Assembly: GCF_000622365.1 (NCBI RefSeq)
Contig: NZ_JASC01000003.1
Span: 124,001 to 188,000 of the forward strand
Direction of reading: 5' to 3'
DNA length: 64,000 nt
DNA from: Sulfitobacter noctilucae
GTDB taxonomy: Bacteria; Pseudomonadota; Alphaproteobacteria; Rhodobacterales; Rhodobacteraceae
Below the pieces are notes generated by a model that made no database searches, had not been told where the DNA came from, and saw nothing but the letters and a program-made list of their open reading frames with translations. Of the stretch, positions 35,024-46,460 are shown piece by piece; position 1 is the first letter of the stretch; every line of letters starts with the position of its first letter. The position numbers were made by a program, and so were the translations under genes.

Positions 35024-36562
35024 ATGGGTATCCAAGCTGCAGAGATTTCTGCGATCCTGAAAGACCAGATCAAGAATTTCGGTCAAGAAGCAGAAGTTGC
35101 CGAAGTTGGCCGTGTGCTCTCCGTCGGTGACGGTATTGCGCGTGTGTATGGTCTGGACAACGTTCAGGCTGGCGAAATGGTCGAATTCCCCGGTGGTATT
35201 CAGGGCATGGCCCTGAACCTTGAAGCCGACAACGTTGGTGTTGTTATCTTCGGTTCCGACCGCGACATTAAAGAAGGCGACACCGTCAAGCGCACAAACT
35301 CCATCGTGGACGTGCCAATCGGCAACGAGCTGCTGGGACGTGTTGTTGACGGTCTGGGTAACCCGATTGACGGCAAGGGCCCGATCGGCGCGACACAGCG
35401 CGGTATCGCCGACGTTAAGGCACCGGGCATCATTCCACGTAAGTCGGTTCACGAGCCGATGGCGACCGGTCTCAAGGCCGTTGATTCGATGATCCCGATT
35501 GGCCGTGGCCAGCGCGAGTTGATTATTGGTGACCGTCAGACTGGTAAGACAGCCGTTGCGCTTGACGCGATGCTGAACCAGGCACAGGTCAACGCCGCCG
35601 CAGAAGGCGACGAAAGCAAGAAAATGTACTGTGTGTACGTTGCGATCGGTCAAAAGCGCTCGACCGTGGCGCAACTAGTGAAGCGCCTCGAAGAATCCGG
35701 TGCGATGGAATATTGCATCGTGGTTGCCGCTACCGCGTCCGAGCCTGCGCCGATGCAGTTCCTCGCACCCTATGCCGCGACAGCCATGGCGGAGTTCTTC
35801 CGCGACAATGGCCGTCACGCGCTGATCGTTTATGATGACCTGTCCAAGCAGGCCGTGTCTTACCGTCAAATGTCCCTGCTGCTGCGTCGCCCACCAGGTC
35901 GCGAAGCTTATCCTGGCGACGTGTTCTACCTTCACTCCCGTCTGCTTGAGCGTTCCGCGAAGCTGGGTGATGATGCGGGCAACGGCTCTTTGACAGCCCT
36001 GCCAATCATCGAAACGCAAGGTGGTGACGTTTCCGCATTTATTCCTACAAACGTGATCTCGATCACCGACGGTCAGATCTTCTTGGAAACAGAATTGTTT
36101 TACCAGGGCATCCGTCCTGCTGTGAACACAGGTCTGTCGGTTTCTCGTGTGGGTTCATCCGCTCAGACCAAAGCGATGTCTTCTGTCGCGGGTCCGGTGA
36201 AACTGTCCCTCGCTCAGTACCGCGAGATGGCCGCTTTTGCTCAGTTCGGTTCCGACCTTGACGCCGCGACACAGCAGCTGCTGAACCGTGGTGCGCGTCT
36301 GACCGAGCTGATGAAGCAGCCACAGTATTCACCACTGTCCAACGCCGAGATCGTCTGCGTGATCTACGCAGGTACGCATGGCTACCTCGACAAGCTGCCT
36401 GTGGATCAGGTCGGCCGTTGGGAGCAGGGCCTGCTGGCGCATCTGCGTGGCAAACATGCCGATCTGCTGAAAGACATCACCAACAACGACCGCAAGGTCA
36501 AAGACGAGTTGGAAGATAAAATCAAAGCAGCGCTTGATTCCTACGCCGCTGACTTCGCTTAA
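35024..36562 (+). CDS. atpA: ATP synthase F1 alpha subunit
   Basis: The alpha subunit forms the non-catalytic nucleotide sites of the F1 hexamer. At 512 residues it has the Walker A loop [14 protein letters not shown] near residue 170, a Walker B-like [12 protein letters not shown] near 267, and the arginine-finger segment [14 protein letters not shown] near 373. Length and order are standard. Codon use is typical of a highly expressed gene, with many Cys, Gly and Arg codons ending in C or T. The start follows the atpH stop without a gap, so expression is coupled. Confidence 0.98.
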   Translation: MGIQAAEISAILKDQIKNFGQEAEVAEVGRVLSVGDGIARVYGLDNVQAGEMVEFPGGIQGMALNLEADNVGVVIFGSDRDIKEGDTVKRTNSIVDVPIGNELLGRVVDGLGNPIDGKGPIGATQRGIADVKAPGIIPRKSVHEPMATGLKAVDSMIPIGRGQRELIIGDRQTGKTAVALDAMLNQAQVNAAAEGDESKKMYCVYVAIGQKRSTVAQLVKRLEESGAMEYCIVVAATASEPAPMQFLAPYAATAMAEFFRDNGRHALIVYDDLSKQAVSYRQMSLLLRRPPGREAYPGDVFYLHSRLLERSAKLGDDAGNGSLTALPIIETQGGDVSAFIPTNVISITDGQIFLETELFYQGIRPAVNTGLSVSRVGSSAQTKAMSSVAGPVKLSLAQYREMAAFAQFGSDLDAATQQLLNRGARLTELMKQPQYSPLSNAEIVCVIYAGTHGYLDKLPVDQVGRWEQGLLAHLRGKHADLLKDITNNDRKVKDELEDKIKAALDSYAADFA

Positions 36563-36576
36563 GGAGAGAGAAGCCA

Positions 36577-37455
36577 ATGGCAAATCTCAAAGTCCTTAAA
36601 AACCGGATCGCGAGCGTGAAATCCACGCGCAAGATCACGAAAGCCATGCAAATGGTTGCCGCGGCGAAACTTCGCCGCGCGCAGGAAGCTGCGGAAATGT
36701 CGCGCCCCTACACAGAGCGTTTTAACGCTGTGATGGCTGGGCTCGCCGCTTCTGTTGGCGGATCTGATTCCGCGCCCAAGCTGCTATCTGGCACGGGGTC
36801 GGACAACGTGAACCTTTTGGTCGTCATGACGTCCGAGCGGGGATTGTGCGGTGGTTTCAACACAAACATTGTGAAGAAAGCCAAGACACATATCCAAAAG
36901 CTGCTTGCCGCGGGCAAAGAGGTGAAAATCCTTACTGTCGGCAAGAAAGGTCGTGACCAGCTGAAACGTGACTATGCCGACCATCTGGTGGGGCATGTGG
37001 ATCTGACAGATGTGAAGCGCCTGAGCTATGCGGATGCACAGGGTATTGCCCGTGACGTTCTGGGTCGCTTTGATGCGGGCGAATTCGACGTGGCTACGTT
37101 GTTCTACGCTGAATTCGTGAACGTGGTCAGCCAGATCCCGCAGGCCAAGCAGATCATCCCTGCAAGCTTTGAAGAAGGCGAAACCGATGGGGGCGCAACA
37201 ACCCTTTTCGATTACGAACCTTCCGAAGAAGCGATCCTTGCAGATCTTCTGCCGCGCGGAGTCGCCACGGCGATCTTCTCGGGTCTTCTTGAAAACGCTG
37301 CCTCCGAGCAGGGCGCGCGGATGTCCGCAATGGACAACGCGACCCGTAACGCGGGCGAGATGATCGAGAACCTCACGATCGAATACAACCGTTCCCGTCA
37401 GGCCGTCATCACGAACGAGCTGATCGAAATCATTTCCGGCGCGGAAGCGCTGTAA
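36577..37455 (+). CDS. atpG: ATP synthase F1 gamma subunit
   Basis: Gamma is the rotating central shaft that couples proton flow to the catalytic sites. The 292 residues start [21 protein letters not shown], the long N-terminal coiled-coil helix, contain [21 protein letters not shown] near residue 84, and end with the C-terminal helix [20 protein letters not shown]. Length is typical of alphaproteobacterial gamma. AAGGAGAG precedes the ATG, and it follows atpA after 14 bases. Confidence 0.97.
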   Translation: MANLKVLKNRIASVKSTRKITKAMQMVAAAKLRRAQEAAEMSRPYTERFNAVMAGLAASVGGSDSAPKLLSGTGSDNVNLLVVMTSERGLCGGFNTNIVKKAKTHIQKLLAAGKEVKILTVGKKGRDQLKRDYADHLVGHVDLTDVKRLSYADAQGIARDVLGRFDAGEFDVATLFYAEFVNVVSQIPQAKQIIPASFEEGETDGGATTLFDYEPSEEAILADLLPRGVATAIFSGLLENAASEQGARMSAMDNATRNAGEMIENLTIEYNRSRQAVITNELIEIISGAEAL

Positions 37456-38898
<1,443 letters not shown>

Positions 38899-38912
38899 TA
38901 GGAGCAAACGCA

Positions 38913-39350
38913 ATGGCAGACACGATGCAATTCGATCTGGTGTCGCCCGAACGGCGGCTGGCCTCTTTGCAGGTCACTTCTGTCCAGATCCCTGGCGCTG
39001 ATGGTGATATGACGGCGATGGAGGGGCATTCCCCCACCATCACCACATTGCGCCCCGGTATCTTGACCGTCGACGGTCCTGATGGGACGACAGAATATGT
39101 CGTGACCGGTGGATTTGCGGAAATCCGCGCTGATGGCGTGTCGGTTCTGGCCGAGCAGGCTTTGGCAAAAGGCGACATGACGCAAGAGCATCTCGACCAG
39201 ATGATCGAAGAAGCCAAGACGATGTATTCAAACGCGAAAGAGGCGTTTGATAACCAGCCTGGCCCTGTCGATGACGCAGCCAAGTTGCTATCGGACATGG
39301 TTGCGATGGGTACACATATTGGTCTTGATCCGAAGTCGCCAAACTTCTGA
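38913..39350 (+). CDS. atpC: ATP synthase F1 epsilon subunit
   Basis: Epsilon binds gamma and the c-ring and can inhibit ATP hydrolysis. The N-terminal beta-sandwich contains [39 protein letters not shown] and [20 protein letters not shown]; a short helical C-terminal part follows (about residues 90-145). At 145 residues it is typical for Rhodobacterales. Last gene of the operon, followed by a terminator after 25 bases. Confidence 0.95.
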   Translation: MADTMQFDLVSPERRLASLQVTSVQIPGADGDMTAMEGHSPTITTLRPGILTVDGPDGTTEYVVTGGFAEIRADGVSVLAEQALAKGDMTQEHLDQMIEEAKTMYSNAKEAFDNQPGPVDDAAKLLSDMVAMGTHIGLDPKSPNF

Positions 39351-39375
39351 TCTTGTCTCTATCTGAGTTTTGAAG

Positions 39376-39402
39376 AAGCCCTGCAATTTGTGGGGCTTTT
39401 TT
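39376..39402 (+). terminator. Terminator of the atp operon
   Basis: AAGCCC and GGGCTT pair, extended by weaker inner pairs, followed by TTTT. It lies 25 bases after the atpC stop codon. Confidence 0.8.
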
Positions 39403-39567
39403 CTATTGATGTAGGCGAACGCTCGTAGATAGGGGCGTGCGGGGCTGGATCACGTTGTCGCCGTCCGAAGCATTTCCACAAAACGGTCAGATTGTGAACG
39501 ACTTGGCACCCCAGTTGCGGTGCAGGCTCGGATTCCATCCCGGCTCGAATGCAGAAAGCTGAACCCT

Positions 39568-39927
39568 ATGAAAAACCTGGCGCTTCTCTTTGTGTTGGCT
39601 CTGCCGCAAAGCACCTCCGCGCAGCCTTTCAGCGAAAGCATGGCGGATTGTGCTTCTGTGTATCAGAACGCAGCGCAATGGGTCAAAACGGACGACAGCG
39701 CAGACCGCCTAATGTCTGCGGCCGTCTCTTGGGCAGAAGCTGCTGTGAAGCAATCATATGCCGAAGGCCAGCCCACAACAGCTGAGGCGGTTTGGGAGAA
39801 AATCGACCGGAAAACAGAGGGCTGGGAGGCAAAAGGGCACAAAGTTTTCTTCACTCAGGATTTCCGCGACTGGACCCAATACTGTCGGAGTTTCGCCAAG
39901 GCGCAAGGCATAGCACTCAATCCCTGA
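39568..39927 (+). CDS. Small secreted hypothetical protein
   Basis: A 119-residue protein with an N-terminal signal peptide (MKNLALLFVLALPQSTSA-Q). The mature part is helical, with cysteines in MADCASVYQNA and TQYCRSFAKAQ that could form a disulfide. I recognise no family. The ATG at 39568 was chosen because the signal peptide starts there, not at the more upstream non-ATG start. It follows the atp terminator, so it needs its own promoter; none is clear. Confidence 0.65.
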   Translation: MKNLALLFVLALPQSTSAQPFSESMADCASVYQNAAQWVKTDDSADRLMSAAVSWAEAAVKQSYAEGQPTTAEAVWEKIDRKTEGWEAKGHKVFFTQDFRDWTQYCRSFAKAQGIALNP

Positions 39928-40018
39928 TGGGCGTCAAGCCGTGGCTTTCCCTTTCGGCCCCTGACGTAGTCAGCTATCTTATTCCAATAATACACAGATT
40001 TCAGGCCCAATATCGATT

Positions 40019-40369
40019 ATGAAGAAGCTTAGAAGCCATACCACCGGGGTCGACAGCGGCGATGTGATCCTGTTTTCGGATTATGAAGACGGCGGCGAAA
40101 TGTGGACCGGGCGCGGCCAACGCGAACGTCGCCGTCATATCAAATTCTCTGAAGAGTATAAAACGCCGCCAACAGTACAGCTTTCGCCCTCCCTGTGGGA
40201 TCTGGATGCGGCCACAATTATGCGTGCCGATATAGCGGCAGAGTCCGTAACAAAATCGGGCTTCGATATGGTATTCCGCACATGGGGCGATACCCGCATT
40301 GCCCGCATCCGCATCGCATGGATGGCGATTGGGGAAATGTCGGAATTGGACGATTGGGACGTGGTTTAG
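40019..40369 (+). CDS. H-type lectin domain protein
   Basis: A 116-residue single-domain protein with the H-type lectin pattern: an initial glycine/Asp-rich strand (GDVILFSDYEDGGEMWTG), VQLSPSLWDLDAATIMRADIAAESV in the middle, and GFDMVFRTWGDTRIARIRIA then WMAIGE at the end, where the W-x-A-IG motif is diagnostic of the fold. Eukaryotic H-type lectins bind N-acetylgalactosamine. No signal peptide is visible, so it is cytoplasmic or exported another way. The upstream ribosome binding site is weak. Sugar binding is inferred. Confidence 0.8.
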   Translation: MKKLRSHTTGVDSGDVILFSDYEDGGEMWTGRGQRERRRHIKFSEEYKTPPTVQLSPSLWDLDAATIMRADIAAESVTKSGFDMVFRTWGDTRIARIRIAWMAIGEMSELDDWDVV

Positions 40370-40462
40370 GGTCTGAATGCCAGATCTGTTGAAGACTATT
40401 GAAAATAAACCTCGCACTATTCTACAGTCTGAATTTTAGGGACTTGAGCGAGTATCACCCCC

Positions 40463-40474
40463 TAACCTAGGTTA
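40463..40474. promoter_or_regulatory. Perfect 12-base palindrome TAACCTAGGTTA
   Basis: It lies 42 bases before the secreted-protein start at 40517, overlapping a weak TTGAGC/TAGGTT promoter (40444-40473, spacer 18). It could be an operator for that gene. Confidence 0.35.
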
Positions 40475-40516
40475 ATTCGAAAACCATTTTGTGAAGAACT
40501 TTCTAAGGAGCGGACA

Positions 40517-40846
40517 ATGCTTAAACACGTATTTCCAATTTTTGCTTGTGCGATTGCACTAACTTTTTCCACACCAATGCGGGCCGCAGAGCTGTCGGAC
40601 TGCAGTTACAAAGGTGCTATTGCGGGCCGGACTGCGACGATAGGGGTAAAAAGCGGTCAGCCGGTCTCCTATAAGTGGGGCAGTTATAGAGCGAAAAGCG
40701 TGTCTCAGAGCGGATCCACTATCGTTATCGATCAGGCATCCATAAAAGACGTAAAAGCCGGCGCCACTCAATCGGGAAAGCCGGCTTTTCAAGGGACTTG
40801 GGATTTTCAAGGCAAGAAGAGTCCGGTTACTTTCATCTGTAACTAG
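40517..40846 (+). CDS. Small secreted hypothetical protein
   Basis: A 109-residue protein with a clear signal peptide (KHVFPIFACAIALTFSTPMRAA) and a beta-rich mature part, with cysteines in ELSDCSYKG and the last residues FICN suggesting one disulfide. No family is recognised. AAGGAG lies seven bases before the ATG. It stops 7 bases before the convergent prs gene. The base composition upstream is AT-rich for this window, hinting at recent acquisition, but weakly. Confidence 0.7.
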   Translation: MLKHVFPIFACAIALTFSTPMRAAELSDCSYKGAIAGRTATIGVKSGQPVSYKWGSYRAKSVSQSGSTIVIDQASIKDVKAGATQSGKPAFQGTWDFQGKKSPVTFICN

Positions 40847-40852
40847 GTAACT

Positions 40853-41872
40853 TTACTCCGGCGTGTACATCCCGTCATAGATCGGTCCCAGGGTGTCGGC
40901 TTCGAACAGCGATGACACACTCGTACCGTTCCAGATGTTCAGGATCGCCTGCGCAAAAATCGGCGCGGTTGGCACGATACGGATGTTCGCGGCTTTCTTG
41001 ATTTCATCGGTAGGGGCGATGGAATCTGTGATGACCAAAGATTTCATAACCGAATTGGTCACCCGCTCCACTGCCGGACCGGACATAACGCCGTGCGAGA
41101 TATAGGAGTGCACTTCCTTGGCACCGTTTTCCAAAAGCACCTCTGCCGCCTTGCACAATGTGCCTGCGGTATCACAAATATCATCCACGATCAGGCAGGT
41201 TTTCCCCGTTACGTCGCCGATCACTGTCATTTCTGCAACTTCGCCGGGCTTTTCGCGTCGCTTATCTACAATCGCGAGGGGCGAATTGATCCGTTTCGCC
41301 AGTTCGCGTGCCCGTGCCACGCCGCCCACATCAGGCGAGACCACCATCAGATCGCCCATCTGGTCCTTGAAGGCGTGTTTTATATCAAGCGCAAAGACCG
41401 GCGAAGCATAGAGGTTATCCACAGGAATATCGAAAAAGCCCTGAATTTGCGCGGCGTGCAGGTCCATTGTCAGTACCCGTTCGATGCCTGTACCCACCAG
41501 CATATTCGCCACCATTTTGGCGGTGATGGGGGTGCGGGCCTTGGTGCGGCGGTCCTGACGGGCGTATCCGAAGTAAGGCAGTACGGCGGTCACCCGCGCG
41601 GCGGAGGACCGGCGCAAGGCATCTGCCATGATCAGCAGTTCCATCAGGTTATCGTTGGCAGGGTTCGATGTGGACTGGATGATGAACATATCCTCGCCAC
41701 GGACGTTTTCGAAGACCTCGACGAAGATCTCACCGTCATTGAACCGTTCGACCCGCGCATCGACTAATCCGACATTGACCCCCCGGTGAAGCGACATGCG
41801 CCTTGCGATAGCTTTGGCCAACGGCATGTTGGCGTTGCCGGAAATCAGTTTCGGCTCGGAAGTGCGTGACAT
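40853..41872 (-). CDS. prs: Ribose-phosphate pyrophosphokinase
   Basis: This enzyme makes PRPP from ribose 5-phosphate and ATP for purine, pyrimidine, histidine and tryptophan synthesis. The 339 residues begin [20 protein letters not shown] and contain the ATP-binding loop region [38 protein letters not shown], and the PRPP signature [17 protein letters not shown] near residue 228. I chose the ATG at 41872 because the preceding 27 residues are not conserved. It is divergent from the isomerase gene. Confidence 0.96.
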   Translation of the reverse strand: MSRTSEPKLISGNANMPLAKAIARRMSLHRGVNVGLVDARVERFNDGEIFVEVFENVRGEDMFIIQSTSNPANDNLMELLIMADALRRSSAARVTAVLPYFGYARQDRRTKARTPITAKMVANMLVGTGIERVLTMDLHAAQIQGFFDIPVDNLYASPVFALDIKHAFKDQMGDLMVVSPDVGGVARARELAKRINSPLAIVDKRREKPGEVAEMTVIGDVTGKTCLIVDDICDTAGTLCKAAEVLLENGAKEVHSYISHGVMSGPAVERVTNSVMKSLVITDSIAPTDEIKKAANIRIVPTAPIFAQAILNIWNGTSVSSLFEADTLGPIYDGMYTPE

Positions 41873-41963
41873 AGGGGCTCCGTGGCAGCGGTATGTGACA
41901 GAATCGTGACGTTGAACCTCGCTTAGCACGCAGCTACGGTGCCGCAAACCCAAGGAGGTCCAA

Positions 41964-42560
41964 ATGGCCCAGATCGACTATTTTTTCGCGACACTGTCCC
42001 CCTATTGCTATCTTGCTGAACAGCGGTTGGAAGCCGTCGCTGCCAAACACGGCGCGACGATCAACTACAAACCTTTCGATATTATCGCGGGCTTCGGACG
42101 CACCGGCGGGCAATCCCCCAAAGACCGGCACATCAGCCGCATCGAATATCGCGCACAGGAGTTGCCGCGTCAGGCGAAAAAGCTGGGGCTGAAGTTCAAT
42201 CTGAAGCCTGCGCATTGGCCGACGAATGGCGCGCCCGCTGCCTATGCTTTTATTGCTGCGCAGAACGCGGGGGGCGGTGATCTGGGGGCGCTGGCTCATG
42301 CCATCTTCCGTGCTGTTTGGGCTGAAGAAGAGGATATCGCGCAAGATGATGTTATTCGCGCCTGTTTGACCGAAGCGGGATTTGATCCGGCGCTCGCAGA
42401 CAGCGGGATGCTGGAAGGGGCCGAAACCTACGCCCGCAACCTCGAAGAGGCGGTGGAACGGGGTGTTTTTGGCGCACCGTTCTATATTGTGGGGGATCAA
42501 AAGTTCTGGGGGCAGGACCGTATCGAAGATCTCGACCTTCATCTTGCGGGTGAATTGTGA
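41964..42560 (+). CDS. DsbA-family 2-hydroxychromene-2-carboxylate isomerase-like protein
   Basis: A 198-residue protein of the GST kappa/DsbA-like thioredoxin fold. It starts [20 protein letters not shown], where the Ser-Pro-Tyr loop replaces the thioredoxin CxxC, as in isomerases that use glutathione. [13 protein letters not shown] and [21 protein letters not shown] are further motifs. The classic family member acts in naphthalene degradation; this copy is more likely a general glutathione-dependent enzyme. AAGGAGG precedes the ATG, and the stop overlaps the next gene's start. Confidence 0.9.
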   Translation: MAQIDYFFATLSPYCYLAEQRLEAVAAKHGATINYKPFDIIAGFGRTGGQSPKDRHISRIEYRAQELPRQAKKLGLKFNLKPAHWPTNGAPAAYAFIAAQNAGGGDLGALAHAIFRAVWAEEEDIAQDDVIRACLTEAGFDPALADSGMLEGAETYARNLEEAVERGVFGAPFYIVGDQKFWGQDRIEDLDLHLAGEL

Positions 42561-43363
42561 CAGCGCAGAAAGGGTTTGTGCCGCATATCACCACCATCGG
42601 CACCGGAGACCGCCCGGCAGTGGCGCTGCATTGCACAATGGCCTTTGGTGGTGCGTGGAAAGGGCTGTCCGCGGCTTTGCCACAGCTGAGCATCTCGGCA
42701 CCCGATATGCCCAGCCACGGCCGCAGTCCCGATTGGGACGAGCAAAGCGATTTTACACGCACGGTCTATGAAGGGGCGCTGGCGGCTTTTCCTCAAAGCG
42801 GTCAGGTCGATGTGATTGGCCATTCCTTTGGCGCGGCGACCGCCTTGCATTTGGCCGTCACCCATCCGACACGGCTGCGCAGTCTTACCGTGATCGAGCC
42901 TGTGTTCTTTGCCGTCGCGCGCGAAGACCATCCCGAAGCGATAGAGGCATACGACGCTGTCGCCCAGCCGTTCCAGGCGGCGCTGCAGGCCGGAGACCGT
43001 GAAGCCGCTGCCCGGGAGTTTAACCGTCAATGGACCAGCGACGCCCCTGACTGGGAAGATTTGCCAGAGCGGAGCCGCGCGGCGATGGCACGTGCGGTCC
43101 ATGTCGTGCCGGGGTCTCGCGCTTATCTTTATGATGATGATGCTGGGCTGCTGGCACCGGATGCATTGCCGGCCTGCACGGTCCCCACGCTTATCATCCG
43201 CGGAGAGCATGCCCATCCGGCCATCATCGCGACGAATGATGGTCTGGCGGCAAGGATGCCAAATGCGAGCCAAGCAGTGGTCGCGGGCGCGGGCCACATG
43301 GCCCCGATAACCCACCCTGTCGCAACGGCTGCCGCTATCTTGCCATTGCTGGAACGCAGCTAG
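42557..43363 (+). CDS. Alpha/beta-fold hydrolase
   Basis: A 268-residue alpha/beta hydrolase with nucleophile elbow GHSFGAATAL near residue 90, DMPSHGRSPDW near 50, and a catalytic His in GAGHMAPITHP near the end; the acid residue is probably within IIRGEHAHPA. The substrate is unknown. It starts with GTG overlapping the isomerase stop by 4 bases, so the two genes are coupled and probably functionally linked. Confidence 0.9.
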   Translation: MTAQKGFVPHITTIGTGDRPAVALHCTMAFGGAWKGLSAALPQLSISAPDMPSHGRSPDWDEQSDFTRTVYEGALAAFPQSGQVDVIGHSFGAATALHLAVTHPTRLRSLTVIEPVFFAVAREDHPEAIEAYDAVAQPFQAALQAGDREAAAREFNRQWTSDAPDWEDLPERSRAAMARAVHVVPGSRAYLYDDDAGLLAPDALPACTVPTLIIRGEHAHPAIIATNDGLAARMPNASQAVVAGAGHMAPITHPVATAAAILPLLERS

Positions 43364-43401
43364 TCTAGCCAGCCGCACCTTTGGGGTCCCTGAGGTGCGA
43401 T

Positions 43402-44436
43402 TCAGAAATGACTGAGGAAGCTGTCGATCTGATCGCGGGTGACGGACCAGTCACAAACCAGTCGTGCGGCGATCGGCTCGTCAGGATCGCCCTCCAGCGT
43501 GGCCCCCCAAAGGTAGTATTTCGCACCGGCGTTCTGCATCTTTTGATGCACTTTGCGCGGCCAACTGGCAAAGATCATATTCGCCTTCGGTTCATGCAGG
43601 AATGACGCACCGCGAGAGCGCAATCCATCGGCCAGATAGGCCGCGTTGGCGTTCGCCTCTTGCGCGATCTGCAAAAAAGCATCGTCTTGCAGGTAGCCTG
43701 CCATTTGAGCTGACAAAAAGCGGTGTTTGGAAAACAGATGCGCCCCCCGCTTGCGGCGCAACTCGAACTCCCAAGCCTTGGACGGGTCAAAGAAAACAAC
43801 GGCTTCGACCCCCATGCAGCCATTTTTGGTGCCACCAAAGCTGACCACGTCTACGCCTGCTTTCCACGACATTTCCGCCGCCGAGCACCCCAGAGAGACC
43901 ATCGCATTAGCAAAGCGCGCCCCGTCCAGGTGCACAGGCAAATCGTGGCGCTTGGCCACTGCTGTAAGTGCGCTCAGCTCTTCCAGCGTATGAACGGACC
44001 CGCGTTCGGTCACCTGAGTGATCGAGACCGCACCGGGCTGCGCTCCATGCACATTGCCGACTGCCTGACCGGCGATCGCAGCTTCGAGCGCGTCCGGCGT
44101 CATCTTATCGTTCGTGTCGATCAACGTTAGCTTTGCGCCCCCTGCATAAAACTCCGGAGCGTTGCACTCATCCATCTGAATATGCGAGACTTTTGAGCAG
44201 AACGTCGTCTGCCACGGCTGCGTATAACAAGCCAGCGCAAGCACATTCGCTGCGGTGCCTGTTGCCACCAGATAGACCGCCGCCTCGGGTGCTTCGAACA
44301 CCTCGCGTATGCGATCACGGACCTCGTCCATGATCTCGTCTTTGCCGTAGGGCATCTGGTGCGCGGTGTTTGCGGCGATCACCCGGTTCATGACCGACGG
44401 GTGGACGGGTCCGGCATTGTCTGAAGCAAAAAACAT
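43402..44436 (-). CDS. ltaE: Low-specificity L-threonine aldolase
   Basis: This PLP enzyme splits L-threonine or L-allo-threonine to glycine and acetaldehyde. The 344 residues begin MFFASDNAGPVHPSVMNRV and include HLDGARFANA near residue 170 and the PLP-binding Lys in FGGTKNGCMG near 203. Length is normal. Its ATG is directly next to the stop of the YcgN-like gene on the same strand, so the two are cotranscribed with ribF upstream. Confidence 0.93.
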   Translation of the reverse strand: MFFASDNAGPVHPSVMNRVIAANTAHQMPYGKDEIMDEVRDRIREVFEAPEAAVYLVATGTAANVLALACYTQPWQTTFCSKVSHIQMDECNAPEFYAGGAKLTLIDTNDKMTPDALEAAIAGQAVGNVHGAQPGAVSITQVTERGSVHTLEELSALTAVAKRHDLPVHLDGARFANAMVSLGCSAAEMSWKAGVDVVSFGGTKNGCMGVEAVVFFDPSKAWEFELRRKRGAHLFSKHRFLSAQMAGYLQDDAFLQIAQEANANAAYLADGLRSRGASFLHEPKANMIFASWPRKVHQKMQNAGAKYYLWGATLEGDPDEPIAARLVCDWSVTRDQIDSFLSHF

Positions 44437-44907
44437 CTAAAGCGGCTCCTCGATAATATAGTCTTCCCATTCCTCGAACGGTGTATCGAATTCGGACACC
44501 GTATTGCCTTGCACAGAGATGCCCGCGTCATGCACAGACTGCGCCGTGCCACTGATCAAAGGATGCCAGTCGGGCAGGGGCTTGCCTTGCCACAACAAGC
44601 GGTACGCACAGGTGCGCGGCATCCAATAGGCATGGGTGTCCAGATTATCGGGCTTAAGCACGATGCAATCGGGCACAAATTGATGGCGGTTCTCGTAGTG
44701 GGTACACCGACAACTGGCATCATCAAGAAGACGGCAGGCCACACGGGTCAGTGCGACCTCTTCGGTGTCTTCATCCTCCAGCTTGTTCAGACAGCATTTG
44801 CCGCACCCGTCGCAGAGCGCTTCCCATTCGGTAGGTGACATCTTGGTCAACGGCTTCTTTTCCCAGAAGCGCGGTGCAAGCCCGTTGTGGGGGATCGGAT
44901 CTGTCAT
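44437..44907 (-). CDS. YcgN/UPF0260-family cysteine-cluster protein
   Basis: A 156-residue cytoplasmic protein with the zinc- or iron-ligand pattern of UPF0260: CDGCGKCCLNKLED near residue 32, then ACRLLDDASCRCTHY near 57 and TCAYRLLWQG near 99. The family function is unsettled. It overlaps ribF by 4 bases upstream and abuts ltaE downstream, so it lies in a ribF-ycgN-ltaE operon. Confidence 0.9.
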   Translation of the reverse strand: MTDPIPHNGLAPRFWEKKPLTKMSPTEWEALCDGCGKCCLNKLEDEDTEEVALTRVACRLLDDASCRCTHYENRHQFVPDCIVLKPDNLDTHAYWMPRTCAYRLLWQGKPLPDWHPLISGTAQSVHDAGISVQGNTVSEFDTPFEEWEDYIIEEPL

Positions 44908-45836
44908 AAAGCCGCCAGAATGGCGCGGGCCTGCGCGCTGTCGGCGTCCATCTGCGTGATCAGCGCTTCAAGACTGTCGAAATTCTCTTCGCCCCGAAGG
45001 TGTTCGACCAGGGCAACGGATAGTGGAGCGCCATACAGATCGCCTTTGAAATCGAAAACGAAGGTTTCGAGGTTGGCTTTGTTCTCGCCAAACATGGGCC
45101 GTACGCCAAGGCTGGCGACGCCATGATAGCTGCCCTTGTGAGGTCCCTCCAACACATCGACGAGGACAGCGTAGACGCCAAATGCGGGCTGGTGCAGGCC
45201 GTCGATGGACATATTGGCAGTCGGATACCCCAACTCCCGCCCGCGCTGTTCACCGGTAATCACGGGGCCGTCAATCCGGTGCCAATGGCCCAGCATTTCG
45301 GCAGCTTTCCGCGGCTCTCCCGCTGTCAACGCAGTACGGATGGCGGTTGAAGAGACAGTCTGATCGGCGTTTGTCATAAGGGGGGCAATAGTGACGCCAA
45401 ACCCCATCTCTTTCCCAAATGCTTCAAGATCCTGCGCCGTGCCTGCGCGGCCCTTGCCGAAACAGAAGTCTGAGCCGACCACCACGTGACGCAGTCCGAG
45501 CCCATCGCGCAAAACATCGCGGACGAATTCTTCGGGTGTGAGCGAGGCTAGTCCCTTGTTGAACTTCAATTCATACAGCCGCTCAACCCCGACCTTTTCC
45601 AGCCGGTGCGCCCGCGCTGTGGGGCTCATCAGGCGGAAGGGTGGCGCATCGGGCGCAAAGTATTCACGCGGATGCGGCTCGAAGGTGACGATGCCCAGCG
45701 GTGCTTCGGGCATAGCCCCTCGCGCCAAATCAATGACCGAAAGATGCCCCTGATGAACGCCATCAAAGTTTCCGATGGCAGCAGTCGCCCCCCGGTCAGC
45801 ATCGTTCACAAATTGATAATCACGGATGATACGCAT
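44904..45836 (-). CDS. ribF: Bifunctional riboflavin kinase/FMN adenylyltransferase
   Basis: RibF phosphorylates riboflavin to FMN and adenylates it to FAD. The N-terminal FAD synthetase domain holds AIGNFDGVHQGHLSVI near residue 18 and FCFGKGRAGTAQDLEAF near 120; the C-terminal flavokinase domain holds GREIGYPTANMSIDGLH-type sequence (ELGYPTANMSIDG) near 203 and VFDFKGDLYG near 260. I chose the ATG at 45836; a TTG six bases upstream is weaker. First gene of an operon with ycgN-like and ltaE. Confidence 0.95.
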   Translation of the reverse strand: MRIIRDYQFVNDADRGATAAIGNFDGVHQGHLSVIDLARGAMPEAPLGIVTFEPHPREYFAPDAPPFRLMSPTARAHRLEKVGVERLYELKFNKGLASLTPEEFVRDVLRDGLGLRHVVVGSDFCFGKGRAGTAQDLEAFGKEMGFGVTIAPLMTNADQTVSSTAIRTALTAGEPRKAAEMLGHWHRIDGPVITGEQRGRELGYPTANMSIDGLHQPAFGVYAVLVDVLEGPHKGSYHGVASLGVRPMFGENKANLETFVFDFKGDLYGAPLSVALVEHLRGEENFDSLEALITQMDADSAQARAILAAL

Positions 45837-45927
45837 GGCCAAATCAGTAGCCGTGCCATCTCAGAAGGGCAAGACGCCCTGCTTCACCCTTTTTCAAATA
45901 CCCGCCACACCGGTAGCAGCCAGCGCA

Positions 45928-46371
45928 TCAATCGAATTTGCGCGACGGGGCCAATACCGTGGCCTCTCCGATCAAGACCTTCTTACCGTCGACCGAGCAG
46001 TGGCAGTCCATTTTGACACGGCGCTTGGAGAACTCGATGTCGGTCACTTTGACCTCGGCATAGACCATGTCGCCGGGGCGCACGGGCGCGAGAAACTTCA
46101 AGGATTGGCCCATGTAGACAGTACCGTGGCCCGGCAGCTGCTCACCGATCACCGCAGAGATCAGGCCGGCGGTCAGCATGCCATGCGCGATGCGCCCCTC
46201 GAAAATCGTGTCGCGTGCATATTCGTCGTCCAGATGCACAGGATTATGATCGGTGGAAATCTGCGCGAACATCTCGATATCTTCATCAGTTACGACCTTA
46301 CGCAGATAGCGCATCATGCCGATTTCGATGTCTTCAATACAGATTGTGCCGCGCGGAAGATTGTCCAACAT
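45928..46371 (-). CDS. MaoC-like dehydratase-domain protein
   Basis: A 147-residue single hot-dog-fold protein with the MaoC/hydratase 2 pattern: ISTDHNPVHLDDEYARDTIF near residue 37, with the catalytic Asp and His, and RIAHGMLTAGLISAVIGEQLPG near 56. This type includes (R)-specific enoyl-CoA hydratases that feed polyhydroxybutyrate synthesis, though its substrate is not shown by sequence. The AT-rich 80 bases upstream may hold its promoter. It stands between ribF and the HAD gene. Confidence 0.9.
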   Translation of the reverse strand: MLDNLPRGTICIEDIEIGMMRYLRKVVTDEDIEMFAQISTDHNPVHLDDEYARDTIFEGRIAHGMLTAGLISAVIGEQLPGHGTVYMGQSLKFLAPVRPGDMVYAEVKVTDIEFSKRRVKMDCHCSVDGKKVLIGEATVLAPSRKFD

Positions 46372-46460
46372 TTTTCACTCCTGAGTAATAATCTGCTGTC
46401 TAGTATCTAAAAGTTGTAACTTAATTACTTTGCAGGCGCAGAAAAGCAAGGGGAAAATAA

